Below the pieces are notes generated by a model, which did no database searches, was not told where the DNA came from, and was given only the letters and a program-made list of their open reading frames with translations. This document shows, piece after piece, positions 54,130 through 62,278 of a stretch of DNA of 64,000 nt. How positions within the stretch are numbered: the stretch's first letter is position 1; every line of letters starts with the position of its first letter. The DNA comes from Streptomyces sp. NBC_00513. GTDB taxonomy: Bacteria; Actinomycetota; Actinomycetes; Streptomycetales; Streptomycetaceae. The position numbers and the translations under genes are program-made. The DNA lies in assembly GCF_041431415.1 (NCBI RefSeq), contig NZ_CP107845.1, positions 4,464,001-4,528,000 on the forward strand, given 5' to 3'.

Positions 54130-54184
54130 CGTAATTTCACGTCAACACGTATGTGGTCGATGCCATGAATGTACGATGCGGCAC

Positions 54185-54688
54185 ATGACGACGAACGAGC
54201 CGAACGAGCCGAAGACGGCCGACGAGCTGTTGGACGCCGTGGGCCCGGCCTTCTCCAAGCTGCGCCGCACCTCACTGCTGGAGGTCGAGAACCCCATCTC
54301 GGCGAAGGACCTCAGCCGCACGCTGGTGCTCAACCACGTCATGGAGGCCACCCGGGACCCGGAGCAGGAGATCACCGTCGGAGGGGTCGCCGAACTCCTC
54401 GCGGTGGATCCCTCGGTCGCGAGCCGGATGGTCACCGACAACATCAAGGCGGGCTACCTGGTCCGCGGCGCCTCCCAGCAGGACGGCCGCCGCAGCGTGC
54501 TCCACCTCAGCCCGGCCGGGCGCGAACTCATGGAACGCTTCCGTCGCCACCAGCGCTCGGCCTTCGAGTACATCACCGCCGACTGGCCGGAAGGCGAACG
54601 CCTGGACTTCGCCCGCCTCATGCTCAAGTACGTCGACTCCCTGGACGACCTGCGCCAACGCGGCCCGGCGGCCGACGCACCGCACTGA
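54185..54688 (+). CDS. MarR-family transcriptional regulator
   Basis: The 167-residue winged-helix protein shows 'ITVGGVAELLAVDPSVASRMVTDNIKAGYLVRGASQQDGRRSVLHLSPAGREL', the MarR recognition helix and wing. MarR proteins usually repress a divergent gene and respond to phenolic or oxidative signals. Its neighbour encodes an NmrA-like oxidoreductase. ATG at 54185 was chosen; ATG at 54176 is possible. Confidence 0.92.
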   Translation: MTTNEPNEPKTADELLDAVGPAFSKLRRTSLLEVENPISAKDLSRTLVLNHVMEATRDPEQEITVGGVAELLAVDPSVASRMVTDNIKAGYLVRGASQQDGRRSVLHLSPAGRELMERFRRHQRSAFEYITADWPEGERLDFARLMLKYVDSLDDLRQRGPAADAPH

Positions 54689-54715
54689 CCCGACCCGACG
54701 CGCCGAACCGACGGA

Positions 54716-55417
54716 CTACGGCTGCTCCCGCGTCGGGGGCGGCCGGTGCCACGGCTCGGTCGCCGGGTCGGCCGGCCCCGAGGGCGGCGGGTACGCGGTG
54801 TCCGAGCCCGGGGGATACGACCCCTGCGGCCGGTCGGGGGCCGGCGGGTACGAGGCGTCCGGAGGGTACGACCCGCCCTGCGGGTACGGGTCGCCCTGCG
54901 GGTGGGAGGCGGGCGGGGGGTACGGGTCGCCCTGCGGGTACGAGGTGTTCGGCGGGTACGGGGCGTCCGTGGCGGGGAGGTCCCGCGGCCGGCGGCGCGC
55001 GGGGCGGCCGCGCATCACGAACGCCGCGAGGATGAGCAGCGCGCCGCCCCCGAAGGCGTTGGCGACCCCGTCGCCGAGGCCCCCGCCGTCACCGCCGACC
55101 GAGAGGCTGCCCGCGGCCTGCCCCTGGCGGACCATCCACAGCACGGCGAAGCCGATGACGACCACGCCCGCCAGGGCCATCAGAAGCCGTGAGCGCAGCA
55201 GGATCGCGGTGAGGGTGAGGAGCGCGGCGAGGACGAACGGCATCACGAACGAGGCGAGCAACGCGCCCCTGGCGTCGGTCACGCCGGCCGACGAGAAGAG
55301 GTCCGCGAGGCGGTAGTCGCGCCCGTGCCGGCCCTCGTACCAGACGCGGAAGGGGCTCCACACGGCGACCGCCGCCCCGATCAGGCCCAGCAGGGAGCCG
55401 AGTACGTTGCGGATCAA
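54716..55417 (-). CDS. Multi-pass membrane protein with Tyr/Pro-rich C-terminal tail
   Basis: The 233-residue protein has four hydrophobic segments within the first 135 residues ('VLGSLLGLIGAAVAVW', 'ALLASFVMPFVLAALLTLTAILL', 'LMALAGVVVIGFAVLWMV', 'ANAFGGGALLILAAFVM'). A cytoplasmic-looking tail of 'SYPxxxPYP' repeats follows (about 145-230). No known enzyme motif is seen. It is a conserved-type actinobacterial membrane protein of unknown role. Confidence 0.78.
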   Translation of the reverse strand: MIRNVLGSLLGLIGAAVAVWSPFRVWYEGRHGRDYRLADLFSSAGVTDARGALLASFVMPFVLAALLTLTAILLRSRLLMALAGVVVIGFAVLWMVRQGQAAGSLSVGGDGGGLGDGVANAFGGGALLILAAFVMRGRPARRRPRDLPATDAPYPPNTSYPQGDPYPPPASHPQGDPYPQGGSYPPDASYPPAPDRPQGSYPPGSDTAYPPPSGPADPATEPWHRPPPTREQP

Positions 55418-55568
55418 TGCCCGGCCCTCCGAGGTAGCGGTCCTGATCGAGCGGTCGTGATCCCGACGCTACGCCCCCGTCCCCCGACCCCGCACGCCGG
55501 ACGGGGCGGGCGGGGGCGGGGGCGGGGGAGGGTTGGGCGCCGGCGGGGCGCCCGACGGGTGGGGCGGC

Positions 55569-56012
55569 TCAGGGGGTGGTGGGCGCGGCTTCGACGCGGG
55601 CGCGCAGGGCCTCGTTCATCGCCTCGAAGTCCCGGGCGTTCCTCGTCAGGAGCCTGCCGAGGAAGGGGGCCAGCAGCCCGCGGACGCGTTCGCCGTGCTC
55701 CAGCCGGGTGGTGCGGCCCGGACCCTCGGCCAGGTGGAAGAAGTGCTCGGTGTCGAGGAGGCCGGGGACGAGGGTCCGGCGGACCCAGCGCAGTTCGGCG
55801 GCGGGCCGGGCCGCCACGACCCTCGGTCGCAGGGTGACCGGGTCGCCGGCCTCCGGGTACGTCCGCAGGGTCAGTCGCCCGCCCGGGACCGGCTCGCCGT
55901 AAGCCTCGCGGATGTACGGGTTCCACGTGCAGTGGCGGGGCAGGTCGGACAGCGTCGCCCAGACCTCTTCCGGTGTCGCGTCGATGGTGATGGTGGTGGA
56001 GATGGTGCGCAC
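55569..56012 (-). CDS. SRPBCC (START-like) family protein
   Basis: The 147-residue protein begins 'ISTTITIDATPEEVWATLSDLPRHCTWNPYI', the start of a helix-grip (SRPBCC) domain, and ends with the long C-terminal helix 'FEAMNEALRARVEAA'. Such proteins bind hydrophobic ligands or act as polyketide cyclases. GTG at 56012 is preceded by GAGGAG; a longer frame from 56105 lacks similarity. Confidence 0.85.
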   Translation of the reverse strand: MRTISTTITIDATPEEVWATLSDLPRHCTWNPYIREAYGEPVPGGRLTLRTYPEAGDPVTLRPRVVAARPAAELRWVRRTLVPGLLDTEHFFHLAEGPGRTTRLEHGERVRGLLAPFLGRLLTRNARDFEAMNEALRARVEAAPTTP

Positions 56013-56289
56013 TGGTGCGGTGCTCCTCGTGGTGGTCGGTGTGCACCGAAGGGACGCGGGGGTGTGCGGTTCCGCCACCGGGTTCGGTCGTCGGGATGGA
56101 ACCACGGATTCCGTCCGCCGTGGCCGGCGGCCCGGGGATCTTCGCCAGCGGCGGAGAGAGCGGAATCAATTGTTCCGGTCATGGGTGGACGAATGCCGAT
56201 ACGTCCGGCCGGCCCGTCGCTTCGACCCCGCCCACCGGCCCGCACGGCTGGTAGCGTGACGCGCCGTTGCCCAGGGGAGGGGTCAGGCC

Positions 56290-56907
56290 ATGGTGGCTGG
56301 ACGTCGTGTCAGGTTCATCGCCGTCCTCGTGGGGGTGGTGCTCGCGCTCACCGGTTTCTCCTCGCACGGCGGGTCGAGCGGCAAGAGCAAGAGCAAGAGC
56401 GGTGGAGGAGGCTGCTCCAGCTCCAAGAGCGGCTCCAAGAAGAAGTCCTACAGCGGGAGCAACAGCAACAGCAGCAGCAGCGGTGGAAGCGGCAGCGGGA
56501 ACTCGACGTCCTCGCCCACCCCGACCGCCGCCGGCGCCCGCGCGGAACTCGTCACCTGCGCCGCTCCGGGCCGGCCCGAGGCCACGCTCAAGGTCACTTC
56601 CGTGTCGGGTGTCGAGGGCACCTTCTCGGTGTCCGTGGTCTTCGAGGGCGCGAACGGGCGGGTCGACTCCGGCTCCGCCGAGGTGCGGCTGAAAGCCGGC
56701 GAGAGCCGCGCCGTGGACGTGCCGATGACGTTCCCGGACCGTGTCGCCGACGTCCTGCGGTGCGTGGTCGGGCGGGTCGAGACCGTCTCGTCCTCGACCG
56801 CCCGCCCGTCGTCGACCCCGAGCAGGGGCTCCGGCGGCACCTCGGGGTCCACGTCCACGAGCAGGCCCAAGACCACGACCAAGCCGAAGCCGCGGTCCAA
56901 CCGCTGA
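56290..56907 (+). CDS. Secreted Ser/Gly/Lys-rich hypothetical protein
   Basis: The 205-residue protein has a signal peptide ('FIAVLVGVVLALTGFSSHG'), then a 60-residue Ser/Gly/Lys low-complexity linker. A beta-rich domain with two Cys (about 85-160: 'AELVTCAAPGRPEATLKVTSVSG', 'VLRCVVGRVE') and a Thr/Ser/Lys/Pro tail follow. GGGGAGGGG precedes ATG at 56290. The family was not recognised. Confidence 0.78.
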   Translation: MVAGRRVRFIAVLVGVVLALTGFSSHGGSSGKSKSKSGGGGCSSSKSGSKKKSYSGSNSNSSSSGGSGSGNSTSSPTPTAAGARAELVTCAAPGRPEATLKVTSVSGVEGTFSVSVVFEGANGRVDSGSAEVRLKAGESRAVDVPMTFPDRVADVLRCVVGRVETVSSSTARPSSTPSRGSGGTSGSTSTSRPKTTTKPKPRSNR

Positions 56908-57003
56908 GCCTGGGCCACCGCACCCGGCCGCCGCGACCGGCCCCGCCGTGACCGCCCGCCGGCACGCCGTCCGTCGGGCCGGTGACCGGTCGCCGCCGCG
57001 CGG

Positions 57004-57780
57004 TCAGCGCACCCGCGGTCGCGGTGCCGATCGCCGGTCGGTGAACAGGGCCGCCTGTCGCTCCGGCGGCAGGTTGCCCAGGGTGATCAGCGCCGGCGCC
57101 TGGTCCAGGGCCTGGTGCAGCGCGGCCCGTTTCGCCGACCAGAGCGCGCGCACGGTGCCCTGTACCGCCTCCGTCGGATGGCCGGCCAGGATCTCGGCCG
57201 ACCGAAGCGCCGCCGGCAGCAGTTCCTCGGGGGCGGTGACCTCCGAGACGAGGCCGATCTCGTACGCCCGCCGCGCGGAGAGCCGTTCGGCGGTGCCCAT
57301 CAGCGACATCCGGGCGACCTCGCCGAAGGGCATGCGCTGTGCCATGTACACGGCCTCGTAGGCGCTGACCATCCCGTAGCTGGTGTGCGGGTCGAAGTAC
57401 GTCGCCGTCGACGAGGAGACGATGAACTCCGACTCGCCCAGCAGGTAGAACGCCCCGCCGCACGCCATGCCGTTGACGGCGGCGACCACCGGCTTCCACA
57501 GGTCGGCCGCCTTGGGGCCGATGGCGATCAGCGGATCGTCCATCGCGTACGGGGACGCGGGCTGCGGCACCTCCACGGACCGGTCGACGCCGGTACAGAA
57601 GGCCGCACCGCCCGCGCCCGTGAGCACCACCGCCCGCACGTCCTCGTCGAAGCGGAACTCCCGCCATGTGGACGTCAGTTCGGCGGCCGTGGCCAGGTCG
57701 ACGGCGTTGTGCCGGTGCTCCCGGTCCAGGGTGACGACCGCGACCCCGGTCGCCTTGTCCCGCTCCACCCGCACGGTCAC
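57004..57780 (-). CDS. Enoyl-CoA hydratase/isomerase family protein (Glu-less crotonase)
   Basis: The 258-residue crotonase has oxyanion-hole segments 'FCTGVD' and 'NGMACGGAFYLL'. At the two positions of the catalytic glutamates it has Tyr ('GGAFY') and a non-acidic residue ('FDPHTSYG'), so hydration by the usual mechanism is unlikely. Hydrolase, decarboxylase or ring-opening chemistry is possible. GTG at 57780 overlaps the stop of the DUF35 gene; the operon order is thiolase-like, DUF35, crotonase. Confidence 0.86.
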   Translation of the reverse strand: MTVRVERDKATGVAVVTLDREHRHNAVDLATAAELTSTWREFRFDEDVRAVVLTGAGGAAFCTGVDRSVEVPQPASPYAMDDPLIAIGPKAADLWKPVVAAVNGMACGGAFYLLGESEFIVSSSTATYFDPHTSYGMVSAYEAVYMAQRMPFGEVARMSLMGTAERLSARRAYEIGLVSEVTAPEELLPAALRSAEILAGHPTEAVQGTVRALWSAKRAALHQALDQAPALITLGNLPPERQAALFTDRRSAPRPRVR

Positions 57781-58310
57781 GACTTCTCCAGGACCCAGCG
57801 CGGCACGGCGATCCCGCCGGTCTCGGTGAACACGACCTGGACCCGCGCCCCGATCCGCAGCCGGGCCGGGTCCACCGAGTCCAGTGGGGCGTCGGCCGAG
57901 GTCACGAGGTTGCCGGCCAGTCGGATGTGCGGGGCGTCGGCGAGCTCGACGAGGATCACGTTGTACGGGGCCTGCGCGGCGTAGGCGGGCAGCAGGGGCG
58001 GGTGCGGCCGGACGTAGGACCAGATGCGGCCCCGGCCGTTGGTCGGCCGCCACTCGGAGGCGAAGGACCGGCAGTGCGGGCAGCACGGGCGCGGCGGGAA
58101 GCGGAGTCTGCCGCAGTCGGAGCAGGCCTGGACGCGCAGTTCGCCCCGGGCGGCGTACTCCCAGAAGGGGGCGCCGTCCTCGTCCGGCACGGGCAGGAGG
58201 AGCGCGTCGGTACCGGGAACGACCGCGCCCGGAGCCGAGGCGGAGGCAGGCGTCGCGGGCGGGGTCGACGCGGCGGGGGGCGTCGCGGAAGGGGTCACGG
58301 CGGCGGTCAC
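57777..58310 (-). CDS. DUF35 OB-fold/zinc-ribbon protein (copy 2)
   Basis: The 177-residue protein starts with a Thr/Pro/Ala/Ser repeat (about 40 residues). The DUF35 layout follows: 'PFWEYAARGELRVQACSDCGRLRFPPRPCCPHCRS' (zinc ribbon of four Cys) and the OB-fold ('RIWSYVRPH', 'YNVILVEL', 'RIGARVQVVF'). It lies directly downstream of a thiolase-like gene (5 bp) and upstream of a crotonase gene. An Ltp2/ChsH2-DUF35-like aldolase complex is the best precedent. Confidence 0.9.
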   Translation of the reverse strand: MTAAVTPSATPPAASTPPATPASASAPGAVVPGTDALLLPVPDEDGAPFWEYAARGELRVQACSDCGRLRFPPRPCCPHCRSFASEWRPTNGRGRIWSYVRPHPPLLPAYAAQAPYNVILVELADAPHIRLAGNLVTSADAPLDSVDPARLRIGARVQVVFTETGGIAVPRWVLEKS

Positions 58311-58315
58311 GGGGA

Positions 58316-59467
58316 TCAGCTCCTCAGCAGGATCGCGGACGTCGGGACACCCTCGCCCGCCGTCACCAGGCAGGTCGCGGCGTCCGGCACCTGGGCGGTG
58401 GAGACGCCGCGCAGTTGCTTCACGCCCTCGTTGATCAGGTTGAAGCCGTGGACGTAGGCCTCGCTCAGTCCGCCGCCCCCGGTGTTGATCGGGAGCCGGC
58501 CGCCCATCTCCAGCGCCCCGCCCTCGGTGAACGCGGCTCCCTCGCCGCGCCCGCAGAAGCCGTAGCCCTCCAGGGAGAGCGGGATCAGCGGGGTGAAGGC
58601 GTCGTAGATCTGGGCGACGTGCACGTCCTCGGGGCCGAAGTCGGCCTGCTTCCACAGGTGCCGGGCGGCCGTCCAGGCGGGGCCGGAGAGCGGGTCGTCG
58701 TTCCAGTAGTTGACCATTCCGTGGTGCTGGGCGGGCAGGCCCTGGGCGACGGAGTGCACGTAGACGGGTCTCTGGCGGCAATCGCGGGCCCGTTCGGCGG
58801 AGACGATCACGCAGGCGAGCGCCCCGTCGGTCTCCAGGCAGTTGTCGAAGAGGCAGAGCGGGTCGCTGATCATGCGGGAGGTCATGTACATCTCGCGGGT
58901 CAGCGGGCGCTCGTACATCATCGCGGCGGGGTTCTCGTTGGCCCGGTTGCGGCAGGCCATCGCGACGTTGAACAGGTGATCGCGGGTGGCCCCGTACTCG
59001 TGCATGTAGCGCCGGGCCAGCATGGCTATCTCATCGGCCGGGCGCAGCAGTCCGAAGGGGCGGGTCCACTGGCCGGGCGTGGGCAGTTGCACGGCGGTGT
59101 TCTTCCACGGGCGCGGGCCGGAGCCGCGTTTGCGCGAGCGCCAGGCGACACCGACGGAGGCCTGGCCGGTGGCCACCGCGGCGGCGAGATGGCCGACCGT
59201 GGCGCAGGAACCGCCGCCTCCGTAGCCGACCTTGGAGAAGAAGGTGACGTCGCCGGCGCCGATGGCCTTGGCCACCTCCACCTCGTCGGTCTCCTCCATC
59301 GTGTACGAGGCGAACGCGTCCACCTCGCCGGGGTCGATGCCCGCGTCCGCGAGCGCCGCGAGGATGGCCCGGCAGGCCAGTTCCTTCTCGGAGCCCGGCA
59401 GTCGTTTGGCAAAGGGGGTCTGGCCGATGCCGACTATTGCCGTAGCGTCCTTGAGCGTTGCCGCCAT
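58316..59467 (-). CDS. Thiolase-like lipid-transfer protein (Ltp2 type), copy 2
   Basis: The 383-residue thiolase-fold protein has 'VGYGGGGSCATVGHLAAAVATGQASVGV', 'YMHEYGAT', 'QIYDAFTPLIPLSLEGYGFCGRGEG' and 'NTGGGGLSEAYVHGFNLI'. Tyr residues in the last two motifs correspond to those proposed for Ltp2-type retro-aldol cleavage. ATG at 59467 has GGAGG 5 nt upstream; the overlapping GTG at 59473 is less likely. Transcribed with DUF35 copy 2 and a crotonase behind palindrome i. Confidence 0.9.
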   Translation of the reverse strand: MAATLKDATAIVGIGQTPFAKRLPGSEKELACRAILAALADAGIDPGEVDAFASYTMEETDEVEVAKAIGAGDVTFFSKVGYGGGGSCATVGHLAAAVATGQASVGVAWRSRKRGSGPRPWKNTAVQLPTPGQWTRPFGLLRPADEIAMLARRYMHEYGATRDHLFNVAMACRNRANENPAAMMYERPLTREMYMTSRMISDPLCLFDNCLETDGALACVIVSAERARDCRQRPVYVHSVAQGLPAQHHGMVNYWNDDPLSGPAWTAARHLWKQADFGPEDVHVAQIYDAFTPLIPLSLEGYGFCGRGEGAAFTEGGALEMGGRLPINTGGGGLSEAYVHGFNLINEGVKQLRGVSTAQVPDAATCLVTAGEGVPTSAILLRS

Positions 59468-59519
59468 CGCCACCTCCGGGGCTGCACCAGTACTGACAGC
59501 CGCGAAGGCTACAGCTAAT

Positions 59520-59534
59520 CTGACGGATAGTCAG
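59520..59534. promoter_or_regulatory. Regulon palindrome i (CTGAC GGATA GTCAG)
   Basis: Perfect arms, flanked by AT and CT. It lies between the divergent thiolase-like gene (52 bp) and the FadD3-like ligase gene (26 bp). Confidence 0.8.
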
Positions 59535-59560
59535 CTACTGGGCATCGGGGAGGGCGCACG

Positions 59561-61282
59561 ATGGGCGAACACCGGCGCGACGACGACACCACGCGGGGCG
59601 ACGCGCGAACCACCGGGCGAGGCACCACGCGGGGCAACGCCAACGACGGCCCTTCCGGCGCCGGCGGGAACGAGGACCCCCGCGGCGACCTGCGCTGGCG
59701 CAGCATCCCCGGCCTGGTGCGCGCCGCCGCCGCCCGCCACGCCGACCACGAGGCCGTCGTCGACGGCCGCGTCCGCGTCAGCTACGCCCAGCTGGGAGAG
59801 CGGGTCGAACGCGCCGCGGCGGCCTGCGTCGCCGCCGGCGTCGAACCGGGCGACCGGGTCGCCGTCTGGGCGCCCAACACCCTCGACTGGATCGTCTCCG
59901 CGCTCGGAGCCGTCTCGGCCGGTGCCGTCCTCGTCCCCCTCAACACCCGCTTCAAGGGCGCCGAGGCCGCGTACGTACTCCGGCGCAGCCGCGCCCGACT
60001 CCTCTTCATCACCGGCACCTTCCTCGGCACCTCCTACGTGGCCTCCCTGCGCCGCGCCACCGCCGAGGGCGCCGGCACGGGCCCGCTGCCCGGGCTGCCG
60101 CACCTGGAACAGGTCGTCGTCCTCGCCGACGATGCCCCCGAGTCCTTCCGCACCTGGAAGGACTTCCTGGCGGGCGGAGACCGTGTGCCCGCCTCCGTCG
60201 TCCGCGAACGCGCCGACGCCATCGCGCCCGACGCCCCCTCCGACATCATCTTCACCTCGGGCACCACCGGCAGCCCCAAGGGCGCCGTCATCACCCACGC
60301 CCAGACCCTGCGCTGCTACGAGGTGTGGAGCGAACTCGCCGGGCTGCGCGAGGGCGACCGCTACCTGATCGTGAACCCCTTCTTCCACACCTTCGGCTAC
60401 AAGGCCGGGATCATCGCCTGCCTGATGCGCGGGGCCACGATGGTGCCCCAGTCCGTCTTCAACATCGACACCGTCCTGGCCAACGTCGCCGCCGAACGGA
60501 TCTCCGTGCTCCCCGGCCCGCCCACCCTCCACCAATCCCTCCTCGACCACCCCCAACGCGACCACCACGACCTGTCCGCCCTGCGCCTGGTCGTCACGGG
60601 CGCCGCCGTGGTCCCGCTGCGGCTCGTCGAACGGCTGCGGGGAGAGCTGCGCATCGGGGTCGTCCTCACCGCGTACGGGCTCTCCGAGGCCGGCGGCATC
60701 GTCACCATGTGCCGGCGGGGCGACCCGGCCGAGGTCATCGCCGCCACCTCCGGCCGGGCCATCCCCGACACCGAGGTGCGCGTCGCCGGCCCCGACGGGC
60801 TGCCCCGACCGGTCGGGGCAGCCGGCGAGGTGTGGGTCCGCGGCCACCACGTCATGCGGGGCTACTTCGAGGACCCGGTGGAGACGGGCCGCGCCATCAC
60901 CCCCGAGGGCTGGCTGCGCACCGGTGACGTGGGGGTGCTCGACCGGTCGGGGAACCTGCGCATCACCGACCGGATCAAGGACATGTTCATCGTCGGCGGC
61001 TTCAACGCCTACCCCGCCGAGATCGAGCAGCTCCTCGGCCTGCACCCGGACATCGCCGACGTCGCGGTGGTCGGCGTCCCGGACCCGCGCCTCGGCGAGG
61101 TGGGCAAGGCTTACGCGGTCCGCCGCCCCGGCTCCACCCTCACCTCCGACGACCTGATCGCCTGGTCCCGGCGGGAGATGGCCAACTACAAGGTGCCGAG
61201 AGAGGTGGAGTTCGTCACGGACCTGCCGCGCAACGCGAGCGGCAAGGTACTCAAGACGCGACTGCGCGCGCGCCCCGCCTGA
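59561..61282 (+). CDS. FadD3-like acyl-CoA ligase
   Basis: The 573-residue ANL ligase has the P-loop 'FTSGTTGSPKGAVITH', 'NPFFHTFGYKAGIIACLMRGATMVPQ', 'VLPGPPTLHQSLLDHP', 'TAYGLSEAGG', and C-terminal 'GKVLKTRLR' with the catalytic Lys. The middle motifs closely follow mycobacterial FadD3, the ligase for the ring-C/D propanoate left from steroids (HIP). The N-terminal about 45 residues are an Asp/Arg/Thr/Gly extension. It is the best marker for a steroid- or terpenoid-like substrate in this cluster. Confidence 0.9.
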   Translation: MGEHRRDDDTTRGDARTTGRGTTRGNANDGPSGAGGNEDPRGDLRWRSIPGLVRAAAARHADHEAVVDGRVRVSYAQLGERVERAAAACVAAGVEPGDRVAVWAPNTLDWIVSALGAVSAGAVLVPLNTRFKGAEAAYVLRRSRARLLFITGTFLGTSYVASLRRATAEGAGTGPLPGLPHLEQVVVLADDAPESFRTWKDFLAGGDRVPASVVRERADAIAPDAPSDIIFTSGTTGSPKGAVITHAQTLRCYEVWSELAGLREGDRYLIVNPFFHTFGYKAGIIACLMRGATMVPQSVFNIDTVLANVAAERISVLPGPPTLHQSLLDHPQRDHHDLSALRLVVTGAAVVPLRLVERLRGELRIGVVLTAYGLSEAGGIVTMCRRGDPAEVIAATSGRAIPDTEVRVAGPDGLPRPVGAAGEVWVRGHHVMRGYFEDPVETGRAITPEGWLRTGDVGVLDRSGNLRITDRIKDMFIVGGFNAYPAEIEQLLGLHPDIADVAVVGVPDPRLGEVGKAYAVRRPGSTLTSDDLIAWSRREMANYKVPREVEFVTDLPRNASGKVLKTRLRARPA

Positions 61283-61310
61283 GAAGACCGCCGGTGCCCC
61301 CGGCCGGTGA

Positions 61311-62057
61311 TCAGCCGGAGGCCGACGGTCGGCCGGCCGACCGTCGGGCCAGCGCGAGGCGCCAGCGGGGGGCGCCGTCGGGGCGGTACCCGAAGTGTTC
61401 CAGCGGGGTCGTCTCCACGGTGAAGCCCGCCGCGCGGAGGTCCGCACGGACCGGACCCCAGGGGAAGGTGCGGTAGTACATGACGAACGGCGGCCGCCAC
61501 ACGGCGTTGCGCACCCGCATCGCCGCGTCGAAGCCGGCCGTCGCCCACCACAGCGGCGAACTCGGCGGCAGCGGGGCCCCGACGGGGAAGGCGAACACCC
61601 CGCCGGGACGCAGCGCGTCGTGCACGGCGGCGAAGAGGGCGGGCCGCTCGGCCGGCAGGAAGTGCCCGAACGCCCCGAAACTGACCGCGAGGTCGTACGT
61701 GTCCCGGAGCGTGTCGGGCAGGGCCCGCACGTCCGCCCGGAGGAGATCGACCCCCTCGGGGAGGGACCGCGCCGCCTGCGCGAGCATGCCCGCGCTCAGG
61801 TCGACCCCCGTCACCCGGCCCCGGCACAGCCGGCGCAGCATCGGCAGCCCCGCCCCGGTGCCGCAGCAGACGTCCAGCCCGGCGTCGAAGGATCCCTCGT
61901 GCAGGGCCAGGGTCTCCTCGACGGAGTCGAGGATCCGGTCGGGGGTCCGGAAGGGCGTCCCGTCGAACTTGGGCGCGAGCAGGTCGTAGCCGCGCTCGAC
62001 GGAGGAGAGGGCCTGTACGGCCAGTTCGCGAAGGCTTGGTCCCTGTGAGGTGAACAC
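61311..62057 (-). CDS. Class I SAM-dependent methyltransferase
   Basis: The 248-residue protein has motif I 'LDVCCGTGAGLPML', an acidic motif II 'GVDLSAGML', 'DLLRADVRALP' and motif IV 'DLAVSFGAFGHFLP'. The Gly-rich AdoMet site is intact; the acceptor substrate is unknown. It is convergent with the FadD3-like gene and downstream of afsS, from which a strong hairpin separates it. Confidence 0.9.
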   Translation of the reverse strand: MFTSQGPSLRELAVQALSSVERGYDLLAPKFDGTPFRTPDRILDSVEETLALHEGSFDAGLDVCCGTGAGLPMLRRLCRGRVTGVDLSAGMLAQAARSLPEGVDLLRADVRALPDTLRDTYDLAVSFGAFGHFLPAERPALFAAVHDALRPGGVFAFPVGAPLPPSSPLWWATAGFDAAMRVRNAVWRPPFVMYYRTFPWGPVRADLRAAGFTVETTPLEHFGYRPDGAPRWRLALARRSAGRPSASG

Positions 62058-62138
62058 GCCCTCAGCCTAATCACCGACGGCGTCGGGCCGCCGTCGCCCG
62101 CCCGCGGGGTGGCCCCGACGAGTCCGGACGCGCACGTG

Positions 62139-62178
62139 CGGCGGCCGCGGTGGTCCCCCCGGGCCACCGCGGCCGCCG
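62139..62178 (-). terminator. Terminator downstream of afsS
   Basis: 15-bp stem CGGCGGCCGCGGTGG with a 10-nt loop. Upstream of it on the minus strand (62181-62273) lie repeated ACGTACGGGGGAA-like units. Confidence 0.8.
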
Positions 62179-62278
62179 TCCCCCGTACGTTCCCCCGAGT
62201 CGTTCCCCGTGGGTCCCCCGTACGTTTCCCCCGTGCTGTCCCCGTACGTTTCCCCCGTACGTGTCGTGCTCGCCTCCG

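Noticed and set aside
22206..59534. Regulon palindromes as KstR or KstR2 sites
   Set aside because: The arms CTGAC/GTCAG and the 5-bp spacer do not fit the known steroid repressor motifs as I recall them, and no KstR-like protein is in the window.
20470..61282. A complete cholesterol degradation cluster
   Set aside because: No KstD, KshA, HsaA, HsaC, HsaD, mce or KstR gene is present. Only side-chain and ring-D-like enzyme classes are seen, so the substrate is left open.
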